From: Phycisphaerae bacterium
GTDB taxonomy: Bacteria; Planctomycetota; Phycisphaerae; Phycisphaerales; UBA1924
Reading direction: 5' to 3'
Assembly: GCA_016873295.1 (NCBI GenBank)
Contig: VGXM01000004.1
Span: forward strand, 54,577 to 118,576
DNA: 64,000 nt
In this document: in pieces, positions 33,360 through 40,825 of the stretch
Layout: each line of letters opens with the position of its first letter
Position numbering within the stretch: position 1 is the stretch's first letter
Translations under genes and position numbers: made by a program
Notes under the pieces: generated by a model
Told to the model about the DNA's origin: nothing
The model's input: the letters and a program-made list of their open reading frames with translations, nothing else
Database searches by the model: none

Positions 33360-34547
33360 TCACTGGCTCTCGTCGGAGTTGGCCTTCTCGGCGGCGCCCT
33401 TGGGGGCCTGGGGGGCGGCGGCGCGGGCGGCGAGCACCTTCTGGCGGATCTCGCGGGCCAGGTCCTTGTTGTCCTTGATGATGGCCTTGGCGGCCTCGCG
33501 TCCCTGCCCGAGGCGCATCTCGCCGTAGCTGAACCAGGCGCCCATCTTCTGCACCACCCCGGCGTCGACGGCCATGTCGAGGAGGTCGGCGATGGTGGAG
33601 ATGCCCTCGTTGAACATGATGTCGAACTCGGCCTCGCGGAAGGGCGGGGCGACCTTGTTCTTGACGACGCGGGCGCGGACGCGGTTGCCCACGGGCACGT
33701 CGCCCTCCTTGATGGTCTGGGTTCGGCGGACGTCGATGCGCACGCTGGCGTAGAACTTGAGGGCCCGCCCACCCGTGGTGGTCTCGGGCGAGCCGTAGAA
33801 CACCCCGATCTTCTCGCGGATCTGGTTGATGAAGATCACGGTGCCGTTGCTCTTGGCGATGACGCCCGTGAGCTTGCGCATGGCCTGGCTCATGAGGCGG
33901 GCCTGGAGCCCGGGGGCCGAGTCGCCCATCTCGCCCTCGATCTCGGCGCGGGGGATGAGGGCGGCGACGGAGTCGATGACGATGAGGTCGACGGCGTTGG
34001 AGCGGACGAGGAGCTCGCAGATCTCCAGGGCCTGCTCGCCCGAGTCGGGCTGGCTGACGAGGAGGTTGTCGATGTCGACGCCGATGCGACGGGCCCAGGA
34101 GGGGTCGAGGGCGTGCTCGGCGTCGATGTAGGCCGCCACTCCGCCGTCCTTCTGGACCTGGGCCGCGACGGTGAGGGCCAGGGTGGTCTTGCCGGAGCTC
34201 TCGGGGCCGAAGATCTCGACGATGCGCCCGCGGGGGATGCCGCGGCCCCCCAGGGCCAGGTCGAGCGAAAGGGCGCCGGTGGAGATGCCGGGGATCGAGA
34301 GGTACGCCGACTCGTCCATCTTCATGATGGACCCCTTGCCGAACGTCTTCTCGATCTGCCCGACGGTCTGGGCGACCGTGGCGAGCTTCTCCTTGGTGGG
34401 CTTGAGGTAGCCGGCCTGGGGCGCGACCGGGGCCGGCGCGGGCCTGGCCGCGGCCTTGGCGTCGAGCTTCACCTCGACCTGGGCAACCTTGTTGCTCGGG
34501 GCGGGTGCGGGCCTGGTTGCGGGCGGAGCGGGCGCGGGACGAGACAT
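33360..34547 (-). CDS. recA: Recombinase RecA with an N-terminal extension
   Basis: A 395-residue RecA, the strand-exchange recombinase and co-protease for LexA-type repressors. Walker [10 protein letters not shown], the Walker B region [12 protein letters not shown], the L1/L2 loops ([23 protein letters not shown] and [21 protein letters not shown]) and [10 protein letters not shown] are intact. Relative to E. coli RecA, about 48 residues are added before [20 protein letters not shown]; they are rich in Pro, Ala and Lys and probably disordered. ATG 34547 is the only start near an AGGA-like site. A good promoter and a palindrome lie about 170-220 bp upstream, so the mRNA has a long leader. 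Confidence 0.97.
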   Translation of the reverse strand: MSRPAPAPPATRPAPAPSNKVAQVEVKLDAKAAARPAPAPVAPQAGYLKPTKEKLATVAQTVGQIEKTFGKGSIMKMDESAYLSIPGISTGALSLDLALGGRGIPRGRIVEIFGPESSGKTTLALTVAAQVQKDGGVAAYIDAEHALDPSWARRIGVDIDNLLVSQPDSGEQALEICELLVRSNAVDLIVIDSVAALIPRAEIEGEMGDSAPGLQARLMSQAMRKLTGVIAKSNGTVIFINQIREKIGVFYGSPETTTGGRALKFYASVRIDVRRTQTIKEGDVPVGNRVRARVVKNKVAPPFREAEFDIMFNEGISTIADLLDMAVDAGVVQKMGAWFSYGEMRLGQGREAAKAIIKDNKDLAREIRQKVLAARAAAPQAPKGAAEKANSDESQ

Positions 34548-34721
34548 GGGTCCTGCCTTTCGTGCCTGGGTGCTCCGGGGGGAGCCTGGGCGGGCGTTCG
34601 CTCTCGCGGCCCGACGAGGGGACCCCGGCCCAGGCCGGTGCCGACGCGGGGGCCCGCGGACGTGCGCCATTGCACGCGGCGCGGGGACGGGGACGGCGTC
34701 GGACGTGCCCCGTCGGGGCCC

Positions 34722-34750
34722 ACTTTACCTTTCCCCGAACACGCCGTCAA
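34722..34750 (-). promoter_or_regulatory. Sigma70-type promoter of recA
   Basis: On the minus strand -35 TTGACG (34750-34745), a 17-bp spacer and -10 TAAAGT (34727-34722). The predicted leader is about 165 nt. Confidence 0.7.
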
Positions 34751-34754
34751 GGCT

Positions 34755-34766
34755 TTGGTCGACCAA
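34755..34766. promoter_or_regulatory. Palindrome upstream of the recA -35, candidate SOS operator
   Basis: A perfect 12-bp palindrome TTGGTCGACCAA lies 4 bp upstream of the recA -35 box. Its position fits an operator or activator site; a LexA-type role is a guess because I do not know the LexA box of this lineage. Confidence 0.4.
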
Positions 34767-34851
34767 TCTGGGGCTCTCGAGCGCAAGTCGTTCCCACGCA
34801 CACTCTTGCGCGGGGCGGAGTGCCACTCTGCCGTGACCGCCGAGCGGAGAA

Positions 34852-35206
34852 TCAGATCGCGGGAGGTCCCTTGAAACGCCACGAGGCGCGAATGGCGTCG
34901 GCGCCCGCGCGGAGGCCGCACTCCGGACACTGCGAGAACGGCGCGAGGGCGGAGAGGTCGTAGTGGCAAGACGGGCCGAGGAGTTGGCCGTGACCCGCCT
35001 GACCTTCCTGTACCAGGTCAGATGAGAGGAACAGTGCGCACCAACCCCTCCTCCCGCGTGCAGGCGGGCGACGGAGCGAGGGCGAGGAATGCCGGCACGG
35101 AGGTCCACGAGAGCAGCGCGAAGCGGGACGGGCGGTCCTTCCACATCCGGCTCCCGAGGCGCGGGAGCATGGTGTAGGCGGGTGGGATGGGGCCGGCGTC
35201 GGTCAC
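34852..35206 (-). pseudogene. Possible frameshifted remnant with a C-x-YDL...CPECG zinc-ribbon motif
   Basis: On the minus strand a frame from GTG 35206 to a TGA at 35018 encodes 62 residues with a hydrophobic stretch (FALLSWTSVPAFLALAPSPAC). In the frame shifted by one base, sequence up to a TGA at 34852 reads SCHYDLSALAPFSQCPECGLRAG, a short zinc-ribbon of the kind very common at the ends of planctomycete membrane proteins (C-x-YDL-x(8-10)-CPECG). No start codon precedes this second frame in a sensible place. A frameshifted small membrane protein gene is the simplest reading; the rest of the 34548-35463 gap holds the recA promoter and the promoter of the next gene. Confidence 0.4.
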
Positions 35207-35337
35207 CGTCGGTCTTTCATGAGCGGGGTGGCGTCCTTTCTTGCAGCCAAACGGCGCGTCGCTTGGGGTGATTGCCCCACGGCGCGGCCGCCCCAGAGCG
35301 GGCGGGCGGACCGGTGTCAAGGTCCGCAAGTCATTAT

Positions 35338-35366
35338 TTGACAAAAACTTACGCTTCTTCTGGCAT
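35338..35366 (+). promoter_or_regulatory. Candidate promoter of the PEP-CTERM-like gene
   Basis: A perfect -35 TTGACA (35338-35343) in a short AT-rich patch, a 17-bp spacer and a weak -10 TGGCAT (35361-35366), about 100 bp before the start codon. Confidence 0.4.
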
Positions 35367-35463
35367 CTCGTCTGGCCTGTGGCATGGTTGGGGCAGGCAC
35401 CCCCGCCGCAAGGAAGGCAATCGGCCTCGTGGCGACCGCGAGGGTGTCGGAGGGATGGACACC

Positions 35464-36129
35464 ATGAGAGCAGGGATTGGGCTCGCCGCGGGCATCGGCC
35501 TCTTGGGGAGCGTCGCCCATGCCGACATCGTGCATCCGATCGAGTACCGGATGTTCAACGGGGAGGGTCGGCTGGCCGGCGGCTGGTTCGACTACTGGGA
35601 CCAGACGTACCGCGGGTCGGGGAGCACCGGCGTCGACCTGTCGCCGCTGACGGGCGGGCTTGGGCAGCTCACCGACGGCGTGGTGGGGCACAGGGACTGG
35701 TGGGGCGACCTCGGCAACGGGCCGGCGTGGGAGTGGGTCGCGTGGACGACGATCAACCCGACGATCGTGTTCCGGTTCGACCAGCCCTACGTGTTCGACC
35801 AGGTGTCGCTGCACGTCAACAACGCCGAGATCGGGGCGGTGACGTACCCGAGCGTGATCACGCTCGATTTCGGGGCGGACGGGGTCAACTTCGAGACGCC
35901 TTCGGTGTTTGCCTCCGGGCACGCGAACTACGGGCTCTACGGCGGTCGCTGGGAGGACTTCATGGTGTCGGGGACGGGGACGTACGTGCGGGCGCAGCTC
36001 ACTCGCACGGGCCCCAACTGGATCTTCCTGAGCGAGGTTACGTTCAGCGGCACGCCCATCCCGGCGCCTGGGGCCACGGCCCTGCTGGGGGCGGGGCTGG
36101 CCCTGATGGCCGGCCGTCGGCGCCGGTGA
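35464..36129 (+). CDS. Secreted PEP-CTERM-like surface protein (discoidin-like)
   Basis: A 221-residue exported protein. A signal peptide (MRAGIGLAAGIGLLGSVAHA) precedes a beta-rich domain with WWGDLGNGPAWEWVAWTTINPTIVFRFDQPYVFDQVSLHVNN and YVRAQLTRTGPNWIFLSEVTF, which looks like an F5/8-type (discoidin) sandwich. The C-terminus PIPAPGATALLGAGLALMAGRRRR is a PEP-CTERM-like sorting signal: a Pro-Ala-Pro box, a membrane helix and a basic cluster, as commonly seen in Phycisphaerae. It would be processed by an exosortase-type enzyme, none of which is in the window. ATG 35464 is chosen because GGAGGG is nine bases upstream; ATG 35455 overlaps that site. Confidence 0.87.
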   Translation: MRAGIGLAAGIGLLGSVAHADIVHPIEYRMFNGEGRLAGGWFDYWDQTYRGSGSTGVDLSPLTGGLGQLTDGVVGHRDWWGDLGNGPAWEWVAWTTINPTIVFRFDQPYVFDQVSLHVNNAEIGAVTYPSVITLDFGADGVNFETPSVFASGHANYGLYGGRWEDFMVSGTGTYVRAQLTRTGPNWIFLSEVTFSGTPIPAPGATALLGAGLALMAGRRRR

Positions 36130-36150
36130 GGGACTGAGGCGAGAGACCGG

Positions 36151-36181
36151 CCGCCCGTCGCTCGTGGAGAGCGGCGGGCGG
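36151..36181 (+). terminator. Terminator-like hairpin after the PEP-CTERM-like gene
   Basis: A 13-bp stem (36151-36163 with 36169-36181, one G-T wobble, loop GTGGA) starts 22 bp after the stop codon and is followed by TCGTCATT. The T-run is weak. Confidence 0.55.
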
Positions 36182-36372
36182 TCGTCATTCCGGGATCAGC
36201 GGCGGCGGAGGCGGTCGTCGGGGGCCTCGCGGGCCGGGACCTGGGCGAGGAGGGTGGGGGCGAGGGCGGCGAGCAGCCAGGCGACGAGGGCGATCGGGCG
36301 GAGCGCGTGGGATCGGGGAATGTCGGCAGCATACTGGATGGGCGTCGGCGCACGGCGGACGGGCTCCCCCAC

Positions 36373-36378
36373 TACGCT
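36373..36378 (+). promoter_or_regulatory. Leaderless-type -10 box of the acyl-CoA carboxylase gene
   Basis: TACGCT followed by 8 nt and the ATG at 36387; no Shine-Dalgarno. Confidence 0.5.
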
Positions 36379-36386
36379 TGGGCCCT

Positions 36387-38069
36387 ATGAAGACCGAGAC
36401 GGCGTCCGACCTCCGGGCCCTCACCGCCGAATGCCTCGCGGCCGAGGGCAGGATCCGGCTGGGCGGGGGGAAGGGGGCGGTCGAGCGCCAGCACGAGAAG
36501 AAGCGGCTGACGGCCCGGGAGCGGGTGGACCTGCTGCTGGACCATCGGGCGGAGGGCTCGGCGGGGCGGTTCCTGGAGCTGGGGCTGTGGGCCGGGCACG
36601 GGATGTACGCGGACTTCGGCGGGGCCCCCGCGGCGGGGGTGGTGACGGGGATCGGGCCGGTGTCGGGGTCGCTGTGCATGGTGATCGCCAACGACGCCAC
36701 GGTGAAGGCCGGGGCGTTCTTCCCGATGACGTGCAAGAAGATCATCCGGGCCCAGACGATCGCGATGGCGGCGCGGCTGCCGCTGGTGTACCTGGTGGAC
36801 TCGGCGGGGGTCTTCCTGCCGCTGCAGGAGGACGTCTTCCCCGACACGGACGACTTCGGGCGGATCTTCCGCAACAACGCGGTGATCAGCGCCATGGGGA
36901 TCCCGCAGATTGCGGCGATCATGGGGTACTGCGTCGCGGGGGGCGGGTACCTGCCCGTCCTGTGCGACACGCTGCTCATGACGGAGGGGAGCGGGCTGTA
37001 CCTGGCCGGGCCGGCCCTGGTCCGGGCCGCGATCGGGCAGGAGGTGAGCGACGAGGATCTGGGCGGGGCGGAGATGCACGCGTCGATCAGCGGCACGATC
37101 GACTTCCGCGAGCCGGACGACCCGTCGTGCCTGGCCCGGGTGCGCGCGCTGATGGGCAAGCGGGGCGCGGCGGCGACGGCGGCGGCGCGGGACGACCCCG
37201 GCACGGCGTCGCCGACGGACCGGATCTACGACGTGTTCACCGACAAGCCCGGGGCCCAGTACGAGGTGCGCGACGTGATCGCGTGCGTCGTGGACGCGGC
37301 GGTGGCGCCCAGCGGCGGCGGGTCGGGCCTACCGGACTTCGACGAGTACAAGGCCGAGTACGGGCAGTCGATCGTGTGCGGGTACGCCCGGATCGGCGGC
37401 GTGGCGTGCGGGATCGTGGCGAACCAGAAGCGGCTGACGTTCCGGATGCTGGCGGGGGGCAAGGCGGGCCCGAGCAAGAGCGTGCAGATGCCGGGGGTGA
37501 TCTACGACGACAGCGCCGACAAGGCGGCCCGGTTCATCATGGACTGCAACCAGCGGAAGATCCCGATCGTGTTCATGCACGACACGACGGGGTTCATGGT
37601 GGGGCGCGACAGCGAGCAGGGGGGGATCATCCGGGCGGGGGCCAAGATGGTCAACGCCGTGAGCAACAGCACCGTGCCCAAGATCGTGGTGATCATGGGC
37701 GGCAGCTACGGGGCGGGGCACTACGCCATGTGCGGGCGGGCGTTCGACCCGGTGATGACGTTCGGGTGGCCCGGGGCGCGGTACGCGGTGATGGGCGCCA
37801 ACCAGGCGACGGGCACGTTGGCGATGATCGAGGAGCGGGCCCGCGAACGCCGGGGCGAGACCATCGACCCGGAGACGCACAGGCAGATCCTGGACGCGGT
37901 AAAGGCGAGCTACAACGAACAGCAGGACATCCGGCACGGGGCGGCCCGGGGTTGGGTGGACCGGATCATCGAGCCGCACCGCACCCGCGAGGAGCTGATC
38001 GCGGCGCTGCAGGCCTGCGCGGGGTGGGACTACTCACCCGAGTTCAGGACGGGGGTCCTTCAGACGTGA
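36387..38069 (+). CDS. Acyl-CoA carboxylase, carboxyltransferase (beta) subunit, MccB-like
   Basis: A 560-residue carboxyltransferase with the two crotonase-like halves of biotin-dependent acyl-CoA carboxylases. The N half has KKRLTARERVDLLLD, VANDATVKAGAFFPMTCKK and LVYLVDSAGVFLPLQEDVFPD; the C half has GYARIGGVACGIVANQKR, IPIVFMHDTTGFMVGRDSEQGGI and GGSYGAGHYAMCGRAFDP. This layout is closest to methylcrotonyl-CoA carboxylase (leucine degradation) or related geranyl/propionyl enzymes. The neighbours (HMG-CoA lyase, enoyl-CoA hydratases, acyl-CoA dehydrogenase) favour methylcrotonyl-CoA. The biotin carboxylase/carrier (alpha) subunit is not in the window. Confidence 0.88.
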   Translation: MKTETASDLRALTAECLAAEGRIRLGGGKGAVERQHEKKRLTARERVDLLLDHRAEGSAGRFLELGLWAGHGMYADFGGAPAAGVVTGIGPVSGSLCMVIANDATVKAGAFFPMTCKKIIRAQTIAMAARLPLVYLVDSAGVFLPLQEDVFPDTDDFGRIFRNNAVISAMGIPQIAAIMGYCVAGGGYLPVLCDTLLMTEGSGLYLAGPALVRAAIGQEVSDEDLGGAEMHASISGTIDFREPDDPSCLARVRALMGKRGAAATAAARDDPGTASPTDRIYDVFTDKPGAQYEVRDVIACVVDAAVAPSGGGSGLPDFDEYKAEYGQSIVCGYARIGGVACGIVANQKRLTFRMLAGGKAGPSKSVQMPGVIYDDSADKAARFIMDCNQRKIPIVFMHDTTGFMVGRDSEQGGIIRAGAKMVNAVSNSTVPKIVVIMGGSYGAGHYAMCGRAFDPVMTFGWPGARYAVMGANQATGTLAMIEERARERRGETIDPETHRQILDAVKASYNEQQDIRHGAARGWVDRIIEPHRTREELIAALQACAGWDYSPEFRTGVLQT

Positions 38070-38148
38070 GGGGGCCCTGTTGAGGTCCCCCAGCCCACCA
38101 CGCCCAGTCCGAGGGGGCTTGGCGACGAAGGCTCGGATCGGGGGCCCC

Positions 38149-38195
38149 ACGACCCGGGCCTTCGCTCGAAGACTCGCTCGGACTCGGCGTGCGGG
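38149..38195. repeat. Left flanking direct repeat of the hairpin array
   Basis: About 47 bp beginning ACGACCCGGGCCTTCGC and ending CTCGGCGTGCGGG. A closely similar sequence in the same orientation lies at 39039-39084, so the two copies bracket the array. Confidence 0.75.
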
Positions 38196-38286
38196 TTGGG
38201 GGGATTGAACGGAGCACGCACGACTGTCGGCACCTCCCAGGACTGTGCCGCCCGGGGGGCGGTCGTGTCCGCTTGGGACAGGACGG

Positions 38287-39011
38287 CACGACTGTCGGTC
38301 AGAGCCCCGACCGTCGTGGCACGGTGGTTCCCGTGCCACGACTGTGCCGCTCGGGGCACAGTCGTGCGCTTGCGATCCGAAGACACGACTGTCGGTCAGA
38401 GCCCCGACAGTCGTGGCACGGTCGTGTCCGGGTGGTTCCCGTGCCACGACTGTGCCGCTCGGGGCACAGTCGTGCTCTTGCGACTTGAGGACACGACTGT
38501 CGGTCAGAGCCCCGACAGTCGTGGCACGGTCGTGTCCGGGTGGTTCCCGTGCCACGACTGTGCCGCTCGGGGCACAGTCGTGCTCTTGCGACTTGAGGAC
38601 ACGACTGTCGGTCAGAGCCCCGACAGTCGTGGCACGGTGGTTCCCGTGCCACGACTGTGCCGCTCGGGGCACAGTCGTGCTCTTGCGACTTGAGGGCACG
38701 ACTGTCGGTCAGAGCCCCGACAGTCGTGGCACGGTGGTTCCCGTGCCACGACTGTGCCGCTCGGGGCACAGTCGTGCGCTTGCGACTTGAGGGCACGACT
38801 GTCGGTCAGAGCCCCGACAGTCGTGGCACGGTCGTGTCTGCTTGGGACCGGACGGCACGACTGTCGGTCAGAGCCCCGACAGTCGTGGCACGGTCGGGTC
38901 TGCTTGGGGCCGGAGGGCACGACTGTCGGTCAGAGCCCCGACAGTCGGGGCACGGTCGTGTCCGCTTGGGACAGGACGGCACGACTGTCGGTCAGAGCCC
39001 CGACAGTCGTG
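38287..39011. repeat. Tandem array of two alternating perfect hairpins
   Basis: Nine copies of hairpin A (arms CACGACTGTCGG / CCGACAGTCGTG, start positions 38287, 38384, 38492, 38600, 38697, 38794, 38856, 38918, 38980) alternate for the first five copies with hairpin B (arms CACGACTGTGCC / GGCACAGTCGTG, starts 38337, 38445, 38553, 38650, 38747). A-to-A spacing is 97 or 108 bp where B is present and exactly 62 bp where it is absent. The sequence between hairpins is also conserved, so this is a tandem repeat, not a CRISPR. A degenerate partial unit lies at 38219-38270. The array sits between two same-strand genes. Open frames through it in all six frames are artefacts. Confidence 0.95.
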
Positions 39012-39038
39012 GCACGGTCGGGTCTGCTTCGGAACAGG

Positions 39039-39084
39039 ACGACCCGGGCCTTCGCCGGCGACTCGCGCAGGCTCGGCGTGCGGG
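39039..39084. repeat. Right flanking direct repeat of the hairpin array
   Basis: Same-orientation partner of the left flank at 38149-38195: ACGACCCGGGCCTTCGC, a diverged centre, then CTCGGCGTGCGGG. Confidence 0.75.
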
Positions 39085-39177
39085 GCGGGGATTCCGGCAG
39101 ACCCGCGGGACACCTGTCTCACCCGGGGAGACGGACACGGGCTGGAAGCCCGCGCCCCGGTTGTCCCGAGGCCTCCG

Positions 39178-39183
39178 TAGGAT
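39178..39183 (+). promoter_or_regulatory. Candidate -10 box of the PAC2-family gene
   Basis: TAGGAT; a transcript from about 39190 would have a leader of about 18 nt containing GAGGAG nine bases before ATG 39209. Confidence 0.4.
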
Positions 39184-39208
39184 GGGGAATGCCGAGGAGT
39201 GACCCGTG

Positions 39209-40150
39209 ATGTCGGAGGCACCCGTGAAGCGGACGTGGCTGGTCGCGGCGTGGCCCGGGATGGGGAACGTGGCGGTGCTGGCCGCGGGGTACATGATCCA
39301 GAAGCTGGGCATGACGCCCGGGGGCGGGCTGCCGCCCCGGGGTCACTTCGACGTGCGGGCCGTCGAGGTGAGCGCGGGGGTGATCGCGACGCCACGGCTG
39401 GCGCGGAACCTCGTCTACCGGTGGTCGGGCGAGGGGGAGGTGGACCTGGTGGTGTTTGTGGGGGAGGCCCAGCCGGACACGGGGCTGTTCGCCTTCGCGC
39501 ACGAGCTGCTCGACTGGGCCCAGGGCGCGGGCGTGTCGCGCGTGGTCACGTTTGCCTCGATGGCGACGCAGTTGCACCCCTCCAAGGCGCCGACGGTGTT
39601 CGGGGCCGTCACCCAGTCCGACATGGCGGCGGAGCTGGAGCGGATCGAGGCCAAGCCGCTGGAGGAAGGGCAGATCGCGGGTCTCAACGGCGTGCTGCTG
39701 GGGGCGTGCGCGCAGCGGAAGATCCCCGCGACGTGCCTGTTGGGGGAGATCCCGTTCTTCGCGGCGGGCGTGCCCAACCCCGGGGCGGCCCGGGCGGTCC
39801 TGCAGGGCTTCTCGGCGCTGACGGGCGTGAAGATCGACGTCGCGGAGCTGGGCGAGCACGCCAAGACGATCGAGCGGGCCCTGCTCGAGATGCTGGAGAA
39901 GCTGCAGGCCGAGGGGCGGCTGCCCGAGGGCATGACGGACGAGGCGCCCGAGCACGCGCCGGAGGTCGAGGAAGCCAAGCCGGAGGAGAAGCAGCTCGAC
40001 TTCGCCACGCGCGAGCGGATCGAGAAGCTCTTCGAGCAGGCGCGGGCCGACCGGGCCAAGGCCTTCGAGCTGAAGCGGTTCCTGGACGCGCAGGGCGTCT
40101 TCAGGCAGTACGAGAACCGCTTCCTCGACCTGTTCAAGCGGGGGGAGTGA
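39209..40150 (+). CDS. PAC2-family protein (proteasome-assembly-chaperone-like)
   Basis: A 313-residue protein of the PAC2 family (COG2047/COG1938-like), with the typical opening TWLVAAWPGMGNVAVLAAGYMIQKLG, VDLVVFVGEAQPD, the VVTFASMAT strand and GLNGVLLGACAQRKIPATCLLGEIPFF. Family members form a Rossmann-like oligomer; some aid proteasome assembly, but most bacterial ones have no known role. A charged, Glu-rich linker near residues 240-265 leads to a C-terminal helical segment (RIEKLFEQARADRAKAFELKRFLD). ATG 39209 is preferred over the adjacent GTG 39206. Its stop codon abuts the stop of the convergent zinc-ribbon gene (TGATCA). Confidence 0.85.
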   Translation: MSEAPVKRTWLVAAWPGMGNVAVLAAGYMIQKLGMTPGGGLPPRGHFDVRAVEVSAGVIATPRLARNLVYRWSGEGEVDLVVFVGEAQPDTGLFAFAHELLDWAQGAGVSRVVTFASMATQLHPSKAPTVFGAVTQSDMAAELERIEAKPLEEGQIAGLNGVLLGACAQRKIPATCLLGEIPFFAAGVPNPGAARAVLQGFSALTGVKIDVAELGEHAKTIERALLEMLEKLQAEGRLPEGMTDEAPEHAPEVEEAKPEEKQLDFATRERIEKLFEQARADRAKAFELKRFLDAQGVFRQYENRFLDLFKRGE

Positions 40151-40663
40151 TCACGCCGCGTCGACGATGCGGTTGAGCACGGCGTTGACGAAGGCGAAGC
40201 GCGACCAGCGGAACTCGCCCCCGGCCCTGTCGGCGGCCTGGCGCCGGGCCTCGGCGAGGCTCCCCGCGATCGCCCAGCGCTGCCCGGCGGCCCGCTCGCT
40301 CCAGCGCTCGAGCAGGACCTGGGCCATCTCCAGTTCGTGGCGATCAAGCCAGAGCGCGCCGCAGCACGCGCAGCGATCAACGATCACACGCGTGTCGCCC
40401 GCGAAGTTGAACTGGTCCATGTGCCCGGAGCAGCAGGGGCACGTGAGGTGCCGTCCCTGCTCGCCCAGGGGCACGCCCGGGAGCGGGCCGGCGCCGTCCG
40501 CGGTCGCGAGTTCCGTGTCGGCGTGGACGCGGTCGCGGGTGCTGATGACGTGCTGCATGGCGTCGGCGCTGAGCAGTTCGCCGCCGCAGGTCGGGCAGCT
40601 CTGGATCAGAGCGCCTTCATACGACACCGGTTCAAGGCCGCAGTGATCGAGCGGGCAATGCAT
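40151..40663 (-). CDS. TFIIB-type zinc-ribbon protein
   Basis: A 170-residue cytosolic protein with several Cys pairs: CPLDHCGLEPV at the N-terminus, QSCPTCGGELLSADAMQHVI near residues 22-41 and LTCPCCSGHMDQFNFAGDTRVIVDRCACCGALWLDRHELEM near 73-113. The last is the zf-TFIIB pattern C-x-x-C...D-x-C-x-x-C-x-x-x-W-L-D-x-x-E-L. Such proteins are often found near stress or membrane genes, but their roles are mostly unknown. GGAGGAG lies eight bases before ATG 40663. It is convergent with the PAC2 gene with no gap. Confidence 0.85.
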   Translation of the reverse strand: MHCPLDHCGLEPVSYEGALIQSCPTCGGELLSADAMQHVISTRDRVHADTELATADGAGPLPGVPLGEQGRHLTCPCCSGHMDQFNFAGDTRVIVDRCACCGALWLDRHELEMAQVLLERWSERAAGQRWAIAGSLAEARRQAADRAGGEFRWSRFAFVNAVLNRIVDAA

Positions 40664-40813
40664 GAAAGGGCTCCTCCCGCCGCGATCGCAAGCAGCGCGG
40701 CGAGACAGCATCGGCGGTGGACCGCCCCGCGCTGAGGACCGGCCCTCGCCCGGTTCGGCGGGGGCCCCGGCGGTGACGACCGTGCGGGCCCACGGGTTCT
40801 CGGCCCCGGCGGG

Positions 40814-40819
40814 TACCAT
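40814..40819 (+). promoter_or_regulatory. Leaderless-type -10 box of the HMG-CoA lyase gene
   Basis: TACCAT followed by 6 nt and the ATG at 40826; no Shine-Dalgarno. Confidence 0.5.
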
Positions 40820-40825
40820 CGCCCG

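Noticed and set aside
34969..35040. Possible SRP RNA because of a TACCAGGTCAG string
   Set aside because: The rest of the conserved SRP helix 8 sequence (GGAAGGAAGCAGC) is absent and the strand opposite encodes the zinc-ribbon remnant.
38071..38092. A terminator just after the acyl-CoA carboxylase gene
   Set aside because: The GGGGGCC / GGTCCCC pairing is short and mismatched and no T-run follows.
38287..39011. CRISPR array
   Set aside because: The sequence between repeats is itself repeated, unit lengths are 62, 97 and 108 bp, and no cas gene is in the window.
38034..39395. Many open frames in all six frames across the hairpin array with repeated peptides such as RLSVRAPTVVAR
   Set aside because: They arise because the tandem DNA repeat lacks stop codons; no start site, codon bias or domain supports them.
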